Below, one piece after another: positions 35,651 to 44,357 of a stretch of DNA of 64,000 bases; the first letter of the stretch is position 1; every line of letters begins with the position of its first letter. The position numbers and the translations under genes are program-made. Below the pieces are notes generated by a model. It worked only from the letters and a program-made list of their open reading frames with translations, was not told where the DNA came from and searched no databases. The DNA comes from VBDM01 sp049802235 (GTDB lineage: Bacteria; Pseudomonadota; Gammaproteobacteria; Burkholderiales; SG8-39), in the NCBI GenBank assembly GCA_049802235.1, contig JBARMB010000088.1, forward strand, positions 1 through 64,000, in the 5' to 3' direction.

Positions 35651-36196
35651 ATGTCGGTAGTCCAAGTGGCAACCCGTTTCCGCTTCCGGTCGAGGCCGGC
35701 GCCGCCGTCGAGCCCAGCCCGGAGCGCTCGGCATTCAGGTTTCACGCTCGTCGAGCTGGTCACCATTATGGGGCTCATCGGCATCCTTGCAGTCGTTGCG
35801 CTGCCCAGATTGGCCGGTCGAATCACGTTCGACACCCGCGGCTACGCCGACCGGGTCCGCGGTGCGTTTCAATACGCGCAGAAGGTTGCGGTGGCGGAGA
35901 GGCGCAATGTCTGCGCTTTGGTCACATCCAGTTCCGTAAGCCTGAGCAAATCCGCCTCTGAGGGCGCTGGCGTCGCCTGCACCCTCGCGCTCCTCGATCC
36001 GACCACGGGCGCGGCGTTCAACGCTGCCGCGCCTGCGGGGGTCAGCGTCAGCTCATCGGTGTCGCCGGTGATTTTCGATGGGCTCGGCCAGAACGTGGAC
36101 GCCGCCGGGACGCCCCAACCGACTGTTACGGTGACCGTCAGCGGCGATTTCACGACGACGATCACGGTCGAGAAGGTGACCGGCTATGCACGCTGA
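35651..36196 (+). CDS. mshC: minor prepilin MshC
   Basis: 181 aa. A long basic leader to ARHSG is followed by FTLVELVTIMGLIGILAVVALPRL with Glu5, GspH/FimT-like. The middle AYADRVRGAFQYAQKVAVAERRNVC is typical of FimT-like minor pilins. Start uncertain: 35651 or in-frame ATG 35549. It overlaps mshD by 11 nt. Confidence 0.85.
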   Translation: MSVVQVATRFRFRSRPAPPSSPARSARHSGFTLVELVTIMGLIGILAVVALPRLAGRITFDTRGYADRVRGAFQYAQKVAVAERRNVCALVTSSSVSLSKSASEGAGVACTLALLDPTTGAAFNAAAPAGVSVSSSVSPVIFDGLGQNVDAAGTPQPTVTVTVSGDFTTTITVEKVTGYAR

Positions 36197-36662
36197 CCGG
36201 GCAGGGCGGCCGCGAGCGGCCGGGTTCTCGCTGATCGAGACGATCGTTTTTATCGTCATCGTCAGCGTAGCGCTGGTGGGCGTCCTGTCGGTGCTGAACC
36301 TGACCGCAGCGCGGAGCGCTGATCCCATGCAGATCAAGCAGGCGGTCGCAATCGGCGAAGGCTTCATCGACGAGATTTTTTCCCGCGATTATTCAAATCC
36401 GGCCGGCTATGCCGGTCCGTCCACGGATCCGCGCAGCAAATTCGCGGACGTGGACGACTATAACGGCTATGTGGCGACGACAACGCCGGGAATCTACACG
36501 CGCGGCGGCACATCCATCGCGGGTCTGACGCAGTACTCGGTGACCGTTTCCGTGGCGCCGGAGGCGGCGATCAACGGGGTGCCCATGAAGGCGATCACGG
36601 TTACCGTCACCGATCCTTCGGGCAACACCTATCCGTTCTCCGCGTACAAGGCGAACTACTAG
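36186..36662 (+). CDS. mshD: minor prepilin MshD
   Basis: 158 aa. Leader ends AAG, then FSLIETIVFIVIVSVALVGVLSVL with Glu5 (PilV/GspI-like). Conserved QAVAIGEGFIDEIFSRDYSNP matches the MshD family. Priming minor pilin for the MSHA fibre. Overlaps mshC by 11 nt and lies 7 bp before mshO. Confidence 0.9.
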   Translation: MHADRAGRPRAAGFSLIETIVFIVIVSVALVGVLSVLNLTAARSADPMQIKQAVAIGEGFIDEIFSRDYSNPAGYAGPSTDPRSKFADVDDYNGYVATTTPGIYTRGGTSIAGLTQYSVTVSVAPEAAINGVPMKAITVTVTDPSGNTYPFSAYKANY

Positions 36663-36669
36663 GCCGGCC

Positions 36670-37497
36670 ATGCGCAAGACCGCACGAAAATCCGCGCTCT
36701 TCCCGACCGGGTTTACACTGATGGAGCTGGTGATGACCCTCGTCATCCTCGGCATCGTCTCGGCCATGGTCGCGGTGTTTCTGCAAAAGCCCATCCAGGG
36801 CTACTTCGACGCGACACGCCGCGCGCAGCTTGTCGATGCGGCCGACTTCGCGCTGCGGCGGATTGCGCGCGACCTGGCAACCGCGGTCCCGAACAGCGTG
36901 CGCTCGGATGCCACCCGGCAATTCATGGAGCTGCTTCAGTCGCGCTCGGGAGGGCGCTACTGCAACGCAGCCGACTGCGGCAACCCGCTCCTCGATGCGG
37001 ACACCACGTTCTCGGTCATCGGTCCCGCCGTGAGCGTCGCTACCGGGGACTCCGTGGTAATCGGCAACCTGCCCAATTCCGGGTGCGACGCGTATTCAGC
37101 CGCGAGCCCCAACCGGCGTTCGCTGAATTTCGTGAGTTCCCCGACTGCGACGATTCAGTTCACCGGCGCGGCCTTTTCCAGCAGTTGCGCGGAAATCACC
37201 AACCGTGTCGAGATCGTGGCGGGACCGGTCACTTATGCCTGCGATAGTGCTACCCAAACGCTGTGGCGATATTCCGGCTACGCGATTCAGGCTTCGCAGC
37301 CCGCCTCGATCGCCACGCTCGATGGGCTTGCGGGGGTGGTCAAGGCCGCTCTTGCCACGAACGTGAACTGCGCGGGGACAAGCCTCGACGCCGCGGCGGT
37401 CGGCGAAGGTCTCGTCGAGCTGCGCATCCAGTTGCAGGACTCGAGCGGCGAGAGCGTCAACCTGTACCGGCAGGTCAAAGTGGACAACACGCCGTGA
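36670..37497 (+). CDS. mshO: minor prepilin MshO
   Basis: 275 aa, the large GspJ/PilW-like minor pilin. The leader ends PTG, then FTLMELVMTLVILGIVSAMVAVFLQKPI with Glu5. FALRRIARDLATAVPNSVR is the family block. Several cysteines follow (NAADCG, NSGCDAY). Its stop overlaps a possible GTG start of mshP at 37494. Confidence 0.9.
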   Translation: MRKTARKSALFPTGFTLMELVMTLVILGIVSAMVAVFLQKPIQGYFDATRRAQLVDAADFALRRIARDLATAVPNSVRSDATRQFMELLQSRSGGRYCNAADCGNPLLDADTTFSVIGPAVSVATGDSVVIGNLPNSGCDAYSAASPNRRSLNFVSSPTATIQFTGAAFSSSCAEITNRVEIVAGPVTYACDSATQTLWRYSGYAIQASQPASIATLDGLAGVVKAALATNVNCAGTSLDAAAVGEGLVELRIQLQDSSGESVNLYRQVKVDNTP

Positions 37498-37511
37498 GCG
37501 GAAACGAAGCC

Positions 37512-38039
37512 ATGAATGCTCGGCGGCCAATGGCCGCTCCCGCGGCAGCGAGCGGGGAAAGGGGCTTCGGGCTGTTCGCCGCCATCGCGATACTGGTGAT
37601 TCTCGCCGTCCTCGGCGCCGCCATCGTCTCGGTGACGGGGCTGCGAAGCAGCTCCACCGCGATCGATGTGCTCGGCTCGCGCGCACTGCTTGCGGCGAGG
37701 GCGGGGATCGAATGGAACATGTACCGCATCCAGAACCCGGAGACGAATCCGACCGTCGTGCCGCCCTTCATCTGTCCGGTTACGGCAACCAACCTGAGTT
37801 TCGGCGGAGTCCTGTCCGACTTCACGGTAACGGTATCGCCCTGTACGACGACAACTGCGACGGAAGCCGGGAACACCGTGCGGGTCTATCAAATCGTCGC
37901 GACTGCCTGCAACTTCCCGGCCGGCGGTGCATGCCCGAACAACGCCAGCACCAACCCCTCCTACGTGGAGCGGAAGATCACCGTGCTGACCGAAACGTGC
38001 AGGTTGCTGCCGGGGGCGGGTGTGGGGCCGAGCTGCTAG
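37512..38039 (+). CDS. mshP: minor prepilin MshP
   Basis: 175 aa PilX/GspK-like minor pilin. The leader ends GERG, then FGLFAAIAILVILAVLGAAIVSVTG. Position 5 of the mature protein is Ala instead of the usual Glu. RALLAARAGIEWNMYRIQNP is the MshP block. Start could be the GTG at 37494, overlapping the mshO stop, which would add six residues. Confidence 0.88.
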   Translation: MNARRPMAAPAAASGERGFGLFAAIAILVILAVLGAAIVSVTGLRSSSTAIDVLGSRALLAARAGIEWNMYRIQNPETNPTVVPPFICPVTATNLSFGGVLSDFTVTVSPCTTTTATEAGNTVRVYQIVATACNFPAGGACPNNASTNPSYVERKITVLTETCRLLPGAGVGPSC

Positions 38040-38313
38040 CGAGACAAATGCCCGAGAAGAAAGCAGTGCCCTTAATGCGCCGTGCCCGCGCCACGGTGCG
38101 TGTGTGGGTGAGTTGACAATTCGATGGTGGAGTGGCGAGCACGACTCGTTGTGATGAAAAGATAGGGGTTTGGCCTTCATGAAAAAATTTGCGCTATTCC
38201 TATGTTTGCCATCCTCCAAACGGTGGCGCACGTTCCCTGCCGCTGTCTGGCGAAGCGCCGGGGCGAATGCCCGAAGGGCATAAGGGCCGCGAAGAATGTA
38301 ATGGAGAAGAGAA
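38040..38313. other. 274-bp spacer between mshP and mshQ
   Basis: No supported gene. It contains a TTGACA at about 38113 without a good -10, and an open frame of 34 codons at 38179-38283 that starts MKKFALFLCL like a signal peptide but has no Shine-Dalgarno and turns Arg-rich. It may be a decayed gene start. The mshQ ATG follows GGAGAAGAGAA. Confidence 0.4.
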
Positions 38314-41070
38314 ATGCCTGAACCTGTCGTGAAAAGTGGGAAATGGGGGATGTCCCGTGGTTTTCTTGCTGTTTTCATGCTGCTGTTCGCGGTGAATACA
38401 GCGCAGGCTGCGGTGGGGTTTCGTGCGGCGGCCTTTGCCAGGCAAACCTCCAATGTTTCCGGCGGCACCATTACCGTGAACAAACCGGCCGGTACGGTGA
38501 GCGGGGATGTGATGCTGGCCTCAGTCGCCGTGGTGACGAATACCTCTACGGTGGCCACACCGGCCGGTTGGACGCTGGTGCAAAGCATGAATCAGACGGG
38601 TACGAATCCAAGCCGGCTTTACACCTTCTACAAGGTTGCTGGTGGCAGCGAGCCGGCCACTTATGCCTGGACGTTTACAGGTTCGAATGTCGGTGCGGTG
38701 GCGGCAATTTCCAGCTACACCGGTGTGGACACTACTGCGCCGATCGATGCATCGGCAGGCCAGCTCACGCCCAGCTCGACCACGCATACCGCACTCTCGG
38801 TGACCACGACGGTGGCGGGGGACATGCTGGTGACGGTGCACGAATATGCCAGCTCCAGAAACTGGACACCGCCGGGCGGCATGACGGAAGCGGTGGACAG
38901 TTTTTCCCGCGGGTCAGGAGGCACTTCCGGGGTTTCCATGGAGATGAACTACGAGTCGCGGCCTGCCACTGGCGCGACCGGAACGCGCACCGCGACGGCG
39001 TCAGCGAGTGCGGATCGGGGCGCGACACAGGCCATCGCACTTAAAGCATTGGTCGTCGTGACAAACCCGGGCGATTTCAATGTCTATGACACCAGCACCG
39101 CACCCGCTTCCGCGCTTGATGGAGTCATCCAGACCAAGGTCGCCGCGCAGGCCTTTAGCCTGGATATTGCCGCACTCAATGTCGCCAAAAATGCCTTGCT
39201 GACAACCTATACCCAGACGGTCAAGGTCGAGTTACTCGATGCGAGTTCAGGTGGCGTGCTGGATGCCAATAATTGCAATGCCGGCTGGGGGGTAATGCCG
39301 ACCGTCATACCCAATCAGACTTTCACCGGCAGCACTGCGGGTGCTGGCAACGATCTGACCGTTACCGGCAGTGCCGGTCGCCACAGAGTTTCAAATATCG
39401 TGGAAAACAACACTTGGCGCAATGTGGCCGTGCGCGTCAGCTATCCGGCAACTGGAGCGGCGACTTCGATTGGTTGCTCGACCGATCACTTCGCCATTCG
39501 CCCGGCCAGTTTTACCGGGTTGACGGTGCGAGATGCCGATTGGCAGACGGCAGGCACGGCCCGCGTTCTGAACACTATCGATATCAATACAGGTGGCTAC
39601 GTACACAAGGCCGGGCGTCCGTTCAGGATCGATGCCTTCGTGCAGAATGCCGCCGGAACCGGCATTGCTTACAGCAATACTGCCGGCAGCTACTTCGGCT
39701 TGCCGCAGGCAACGCCGATTACCTGCCTGTTGCCGTCAGCATGCACGCTAGGCACTCTGAACGAGCTGGGTGCAGCCACCGCGTGGACTGCCGGTGCGTC
39801 CACGGGCAGTTTTTTCACAACGACAGCAACCTATGACGACGCGGGCAGTTTTACCATGCAGCTCGTCGATTCGACTTTTGCCGCAGTCGATGCTTCCGAT
39901 GGCACGCCGGCGAATTGTACGGGTCAGTATGTCTGCTCATCCACTACGCCAAGCGTGGGGCGCTTCGTGCCGGATTCTTTTGAACTGGTGGATGCCTCGG
40001 CCACTGATCCCCTGGTGGATCTCGCGGTGGACACGTGGCTACCCCTTGCAGCGGCACAGTTTCGCACCTTTGGCCTCGCCGACGCCAGCTGCAATGCCGC
40101 CGCGCCGGCCCCGTTGCGGGCGTTTACCTATATCGGACAGCCTTTCGGCTACGTCAGCGTACCGCAGGTCACATTCAAGGCGATGGATGCCAATGGCAGT
40201 CCGATGGGTAACTATAGCTCCCCGCTGATGAGGCTGACGACCAGCGGAATCGCGCAAACCTATACGGCAGCGAGCGGCACGTTGACCGGCACGCCGGGAA
40301 CCCCGACGCTGCCACTGAATGGCAAATACACAGACGGCAGCGGTAGCCCTATCGTTCTGACGATAGTGGCGAGTGCCACCGACACGCTGACGTTCACGCG
40401 CAGTACGACTACGCCTGCGGCGCCCTTCAATGCGAACATAAGCCTGACGATCACTGCGCAGGATAGCAGCGAGAATGGAACGATCGGCAATGGCGTTATC
40501 ACGGGGACTGTGACCTTGAGTTCCATCGGCTTTGATTCGGGAAACGAGATGCGCTTCGGCCGGCTGTTCGTTCCCAATACCTATGGAACCGAAAAGCTCA
40601 ACCTGACGATACCGATCGAGGCTCAGTACTGGACCGGGTCGATCTGGGCGAGAAACACGTTCGACAACTGCACCTCGGTCAACCTCGCCAACAGCGCCCA
40701 GCTCGCCAACAAGACGGGCGCGCTGAGCGGATCGACATTCGGTCCTCCCGCGGTGTACTTCGGAACACCCGCTACGACGACGGCTACCATGGCGCAGGGG
40801 CTGCTCACCCTCACTCTGGCCAAACCGAATCCAATCGCGATCGGGTACGTGGATCTCGGGCTGAATCTGGGATCTGCAGCAGGGTCGGCACAGGTCTCGT
40901 GCCCGCCGGCCTGGGTCGCGCCATCGCCGGCCTCGGTGAGCGGGCTGAATCCGAGTCTCGCACATTTGAGAGGTCAATGGTGCAGCGCGAACTATGATCG
41001 AGATCCTTCGGCGCGCCTCACGCTCGGCGTCTCGCGTAACAAATTCATTTTCAATCGCGAGAATTATTGA
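38314..41070 (+). CDS. mshQ: MSHA biogenesis protein MshQ (adhesin-like)
   Basis: 918 aa exported protein. A hydrophobic signal segment about residues 14-33 ends QAA, then an Ig-like/ConA-like N-terminal domain rich in Thr and Ser (FARQTSNVSGGTITVNKPAG), then the DUF6701 C-terminal region with FNVYDTST, DHFAIRPASFTG, AGRPFRIDAFVQNAAG and near the end MRFGRLFVPNTYGTEKLNLT-type block with NTFDNCT. In the MSHA locus MshQ is the large protein thought to sit at the fibre tip. Lower GC and Thr-rich. Its N-terminal domain is likely the variable ligand-binding part. Confidence 0.9.
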   Translation: MPEPVVKSGKWGMSRGFLAVFMLLFAVNTAQAAVGFRAAAFARQTSNVSGGTITVNKPAGTVSGDVMLASVAVVTNTSTVATPAGWTLVQSMNQTGTNPSRLYTFYKVAGGSEPATYAWTFTGSNVGAVAAISSYTGVDTTAPIDASAGQLTPSSTTHTALSVTTTVAGDMLVTVHEYASSRNWTPPGGMTEAVDSFSRGSGGTSGVSMEMNYESRPATGATGTRTATASASADRGATQAIALKALVVVTNPGDFNVYDTSTAPASALDGVIQTKVAAQAFSLDIAALNVAKNALLTTYTQTVKVELLDASSGGVLDANNCNAGWGVMPTVIPNQTFTGSTAGAGNDLTVTGSAGRHRVSNIVENNTWRNVAVRVSYPATGAATSIGCSTDHFAIRPASFTGLTVRDADWQTAGTARVLNTIDINTGGYVHKAGRPFRIDAFVQNAAGTGIAYSNTAGSYFGLPQATPITCLLPSACTLGTLNELGAATAWTAGASTGSFFTTTATYDDAGSFTMQLVDSTFAAVDASDGTPANCTGQYVCSSTTPSVGRFVPDSFELVDASATDPLVDLAVDTWLPLAAAQFRTFGLADASCNAAAPAPLRAFTYIGQPFGYVSVPQVTFKAMDANGSPMGNYSSPLMRLTTSGIAQTYTAASGTLTGTPGTPTLPLNGKYTDGSGSPIVLTIVASATDTLTFTRSTTTPAAPFNANISLTITAQDSSENGTIGNGVITGTVTLSSIGFDSGNEMRFGRLFVPNTYGTEKLNLTIPIEAQYWTGSIWARNTFDNCTSVNLANSAQLANKTGALSGSTFGPPAVYFGTPATTTATMAQGLLTLTLAKPNPIAIGYVDLGLNLGSAAGSAQVSCPPAWVAPSPASVSGLNPSLAHLRGQWCSANYDRDPSARLTLGVSRNKFIFNRENY

Positions 41071-41129
41071 TGGTCCGGGCTGAATTCAAATCTGAAGCCC
41101 CGGCCCGCTCGCACTGAGCTCGCAGCAGT

Positions 41130-41155
41130 GCTGCCGCGCCGAAGCGCGCGGCAGC
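41130..41155 (+). terminator. GC-rich hairpin downstream of mshQ
   Basis: GCTGCCGCGC-CGAAGC-GCGCGGCAGC, perfect 10-bp stem, 60 bp after the mshQ stop. No T-run follows, so Rho-independent termination is not certain; it may end or stabilise the first-block transcript. Confidence 0.4.
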
Positions 41156-41390
41156 GAGTGGGTCATCTCAAGAGCCAGCAACGCAGGTCATCGCACGCCC
41201 CCGCTGCGCAAGCGGAGGGTTTCCCTGCGTCACCCCTTGGCGCCTGATCGATCATGGCGCGGTCTTTGCTCGCTATTGGAGACGTGTGGAGAGTCTGTTG
41301 ATTCATTGGAATATTTAGCCGAAAGCAAGGAATAACAGGACGTCATTTATGGCTAGCAACGGCGATCACGGGTCGTTTTTATAAAATCCA

Positions 41391-41419
41391 TTGACAACAA
41401 TGGGTTAGTAAATTATCTT
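41391..41419 (+). promoter_or_regulatory. sigma-70 promoter for the mshI-N block
   Basis: TTGACA (41391-41396, perfect), 17-nt spacer, TATCTT (41414-41419). It predicts a start near 41426, giving a 25-nt leader to the GTG of mshI with GAGGAA as the Shine-Dalgarno. This implies that the second block is transcribed independently of mshQ. Confidence 0.6.
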
Positions 41420-41450
41420 AACAACAATTACGAAGAAGAGGAATGGCGGG

Positions 41451-42557
41451 GTGCGGAATTTCCTCAAATCCTGGAAGAACGCGGGTGGCTGCACGGTTGT
41501 CGTCAGCGACGACAACGGCTCGCGCTTCGCCATTGCACGGCCTGCCACGGCAGGAAAACCCAAGGTGGTCTCCTACGGGGAGGAACATGTCGGCGGGGAG
41601 GCGAAATCTCTCGCCGCGGCGCTCAAGGGATTTCGCCTTCGCGGAACCAGCAACGGCGCGACGCTGCTTGGCGCAGGCGAATACCAGTTTCTCGTGGTCG
41701 ACGCTCCCGATGTCCCGGAAGCGGAACTGAAGTCCGCGATGAAATGGCGTCTCAAGGATATTGTCGGCTTTCCGGTGGAGGAAGCCGTATTCGATCTGCT
41801 GGCCATTCCCGGCCCCGACGGCGCCGCCTTCCGGACGCGTTCAATGTTTGCGGTGGTGTCGCGAAGCGAGACCCTGAAGCGCAGGGTGGCGAAATTCGAC
41901 GAGGCGCGTTTTCCTTTGTCGGTGATCGACGTGCCGGAGACGGCGCAACGCAATATTGCGGCGCTCTACGAGGAAGAAGGCCGCGGGATCGTCTGGCTGT
42001 ATTTCGACGAGTCCGGCGGCCTGATGACGATCAGCTTCAACGGCGAGCTGTACCATGCACGCCGCTTGCGACGAAGCAGCGAGAATGTTCTCAGCCGGAA
42101 CGTGGTGCCGGATCGCCGCGGCAGCGGCACAAGGGCCGAGCCGATCGAGATCTCTTCCGCGAATGAGAATGTTCTCGACCGGAACGTGGTGCCGGATCGC
42201 CGTCGCAGCGGCATCAGGGATGGACCGATCGAGATTGCTTCCACGGGCGTCGCCGATGGCGACGGTGAGAGCCCCGAAGAAATTTTCAACCGCCTTCTCC
42301 TCGAGGTCCAGCGCACGCTCGATAATTTCGAGCGGCAGTTCAGCTTCATACCGCTGACGAAAATCATGGTGGGTCCGGAGCCGGAGGATACCGGGCTGGC
42401 CGCCTTTCTTCGCCAGAATCTTTCCGTGCCCGTCGAGGAGGTTGCCCTCGAAAATGTTCTCGATTTTCCCGCCGGCGCGGTGCCCGGGAAGCGCGACCAG
42501 TGGCGTTTCTTCCACCTGTTCGGATGCGCGCTCAGAAACGCAGCGGCAACGCCGTGA
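41451..42557 (+). CDS. mshI: MSHA biogenesis protein MshI (PilM/GspL-like)
   Basis: 368 aa, GTG start. Cytoplasmic actin-like domain of the PilM class (VVDAPDVPEAELKSAMKWRLKD, then VSRSETLKRRVAKF). It helps join the inner-membrane alignment complex to the ATPase. An in-frame tandem duplication of 28 residues lies at 211-238 and 239-266, the two units beginning ENVLSRNVVPDRRGSG and ENVLDRNVVPDRRRSG, inserted in the actin-like fold. Overlaps the next gene by 4 nt (GTGA). Confidence 0.87.
   Translation: MRNFLKSWKNAGGCTVVVSDDNGSRFAIARPATAGKPKVVSYGEEHVGGEAKSLAAALKGFRLRGTSNGATLLGAGEYQFLVVDAPDVPEAELKSAMKWRLKDIVGFPVEEAVFDLLAIPGPDGAAFRTRSMFAVVSRSETLKRRVAKFDEARFPLSVIDVPETAQRNIAALYEEEGRGIVWLYFDESGGLMTISFNGELYHARRLRRSSENVLSRNVVPDRRGSGTRAEPIEISSANENVLDRNVVPDRRRSGIRDGPIEIASTGVADGDGESPEEIFNRLLLEVQRTLDNFERQFSFIPLTKIMVGPEPEDTGLAAFLRQNLSVPVEEVALENVLDFPAGAVPGKRDQWRFFHLFGCALRNAAATP
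42081..42248 (+). repeat. 84-bp tandem duplication inside mshI
   Basis: Two units (42081-42164 and 42165-42248), both starting with GAGAATGTTCTC, itself an inverted repeat with a 2-bp centre. The first 40 bp are nearly identical; the ends differ more. A third GAAAATGTTCTC copy lies at about 42457. The duplication is a multiple of three, so the reading frame stays open. Confidence 0.85.
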
Positions 42558-43252
42558 GTCAGCAGATCAATCTGTTCAGTCCGTCGCTCCGGCCCCTGCG
42601 CCGGCCTCTGACCGCGTCCCGGCTGGCGCTGGCGCTGGGTGTCTTCGCTCTCGCAATGCTCGGCTATGGCTCATATACGGGTTATCAAACGCGGCAAGAT
42701 GAGCTCGTGCTGGATCAGGGTAGTGCACGCCTGAAGGAGATCCAGGACCAGGCATTGCAACTCGGGAGGACTTCCGTCCAGGCGAAGAGCCAGGCGCTGG
42801 AGCAAGCGATCGTGCAGGCGGAGTCGGAGCTCAGGCTGCGTCAGGCGCTGCTGGAACGGCTGAAGGGCGGCGGCCTGGGCAATACCAGGGGATTTTCCGA
42901 TTATATGATCGCCCTCGCGCGCCAGCGGACCGAAGGGGTCTGGATTACGGGTCTCGCGGTCACGGCGGGCGGCGGCGAATTCACGATCCGGGGCGGCGTG
43001 TCGCGTCCGGAAATTCTGCCGGCGTACATCCGGCGGCTCAACCGCGAAGAAGTGCTGCGAGGCAGACAGATCGGCGATCTTCGAATGCAGAGAAAGGAAG
43101 TGGAGATTCGCGCGCCGCGGTCGGCTGCGGGGTCGGGAGCAGCGGCGGCAAACTCGACCGGCCAGCCGCCGGGACGCGGGGCGCCCGCGCAGCGGTGGCG
43201 CTTTGTGGAATTCTCGCTCGGCAGCGCGACACGCAGTCAGCCCGGGGGATGA
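42554..43252 (+). CDS. PilN/GspL-like inner-membrane alignment protein (second MshI-type)
   Basis: 232 aa. GTG start overlapping the mshI stop. The N-terminus QQINLFSPSLRPL is the PilN signature (NLxP), followed by one TM (about 20-42), a coiled-coil (45-105) and a ferredoxin-like periplasmic domain (VWITGLAVTAGGGEFTIRGG). The C-terminal 35 residues are Ala/Pro/Gly-rich. Works with MshI and MshJ as the MSHA inner-membrane ring. Overlaps mshJ by 4 nt. Confidence 0.82.
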   Translation: MSQQINLFSPSLRPLRRPLTASRLALALGVFALAMLGYGSYTGYQTRQDELVLDQGSARLKEIQDQALQLGRTSVQAKSQALEQAIVQAESELRLRQALLERLKGGGLGNTRGFSDYMIALARQRTEGVWITGLAVTAGGGEFTIRGGVSRPEILPAYIRRLNREEVLRGRQIGDLRMQRKEVEIRAPRSAAGSGAAAANSTGQPPGRGAPAQRWRFVEFSLGSATRSQPGG

Positions 43253-43965
43253 CCGCTATGCGACGCTACTGGCAAGTGATCCGGGAACGCTTCGACAAGC
43301 TCAACACGAGGGAGCAGATACTGGTATCGCTCGCGTGCGCAGCGCTGCTGTACGTGATGATCGACACGCTGTTCATCGCGCCGACGGCGGCGAAGCACAA
43401 ACAAACTCTGCAGCAAATCGCCCAGACGCGGCAGGTAACCGAATCGTTATCAGCCCAACTCAGAGATCTTGCGTTGCAGCGGAGTCAGGATCCCGACGTC
43501 GAGAACCGGCGTCGCCTGGAGGAAATGCGAAGTGAGCTGTCGCGGGCGCAAAACGCGATCAAAGAGCAATCAGCATTGCTGGTCGCGGCCGACCAGATGT
43601 CGGGCATCCTGGAGCGCCTGCTGGCGAATCACCCGCGCCTCGATCTGGTCGATCTCAATACGCTTCCACGCAGCGTCATCGACCTTGGGCTATCGAGCAA
43701 GCCGGACGCCGGCGGCCGCCCGCCGGGCCCGGCCGCCTCGGCGCAGGCCGGGACCGAAGCGCCGCGGGGCATCTACCGCTACGGGCTGGAACTGTCTGTC
43801 CGGGGCGGTTATCTGGACCTCTTGGGCTATCTCCGGGATATCGAGGCGCTCCCCGGGAAGATATATTGGGAGCGCATGGAGCTCGCAGTGACGGATTTTC
43901 CGAGCGCGACGCTGAAGCTCACGCTTTACACCATCAGTTTTGACCGCGCCTGGATGAAAGTATGA
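43249..43965 (+). CDS. mshJ: MSHA biogenesis protein MshJ (PilO/GspM-like)
   Basis: 238 aa bitopic inner-membrane protein. One TM (about 25-43), a periplasmic coiled-coil rich in Gln/Glu/Arg (45-120), then a ferredoxin-like domain (YGLELSVRGGYLDLLGYLRDIEALPGKIYWERMELAV). The gene order I-N-J-K and this architecture support MshJ. Coupled by 4-nt overlaps to both neighbours. Confidence 0.87.
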   Translation: MTAMRRYWQVIRERFDKLNTREQILVSLACAALLYVMIDTLFIAPTAAKHKQTLQQIAQTRQVTESLSAQLRDLALQRSQDPDVENRRRLEEMRSELSRAQNAIKEQSALLVAADQMSGILERLLANHPRLDLVDLNTLPRSVIDLGLSSKPDAGGRPPGPAASAQAGTEAPRGIYRYGLELSVRGGYLDLLGYLRDIEALPGKIYWERMELAVTDFPSATLKLTLYTISFDRAWMKV

Positions 43966-44357
43966 GAGATCGGACGGCAGCGGCCATGATGGGCCTGATC
44001 TTCCTCTCGGTTGCGATGCCCTCGGGCGCCCAAGCGCTGACCGATCCGACCCGGCCGCCGACGGCGACCGGCGCGCCCGTCGCCGACGCGGAGACCGGCG
44101 CGTCCGGCCCGGTCCTGCAGTCGATCCTGCTCTCGCCGCTCAGGAAGCTGGCGCTGATTGACGGACACATGGTCAGGGTCGGGGACCGCGTCGGCAACGC
44201 ACGGGTCGTCGCCATCGATTTTGACTCGGTTAAACTACGTCGCGGCGACAGCATTTCAGTGATGAAGCTGCTTCCGGACGTGCGGAAGAAAAGGCCGGAA
44301 TCGACGCTGATGCCGTCCACCGAGCTACGACCACGTTCAGGGGATGATTCGCGATGA
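43962..44357 (+). CDS. mshK: MSHA biogenesis protein MshK (PilP/GspC-like)
   Basis: 131 aa exported pilotin/PilP-like protein. Signal peptide to about residue 24 (GAQA), then LTDPTRPPTAT, the typical MshK/PilP start, and the small beta-domain LQSILLSPLRKLALIDGHMVRVGDRVG. It should connect the inner-membrane ring with the secretin MshL. ATGA overlaps on both sides. Confidence 0.87.
   Translation: MRDRTAAAMMGLIFLSVAMPSGAQALTDPTRPPTATGAPVADAETGASGPVLQSILLSPLRKLALIDGHMVRVGDRVGNARVVAIDFDSVKLRRGDSISVMKLLPDVRKKRPESTLMPSTELRPRSGDDSR

Larger units (their letters stand above)
41071..41450. other. 380-bp spacer between the two MSHA blocks
   Basis: No supported gene. It holds a hairpin after mshQ (41130-41155) and a sigma-70 promoter for mshI (41391-41419). 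The last 150 bp are clearly AT-richer than the surroundings, as expected for a promoter region. Confidence 0.6.

Noticed and set aside
38113..38118. TTGACA as promoter of mshQ
   Set aside because: No -10-like hexamer occurs 15-19 bp downstream.
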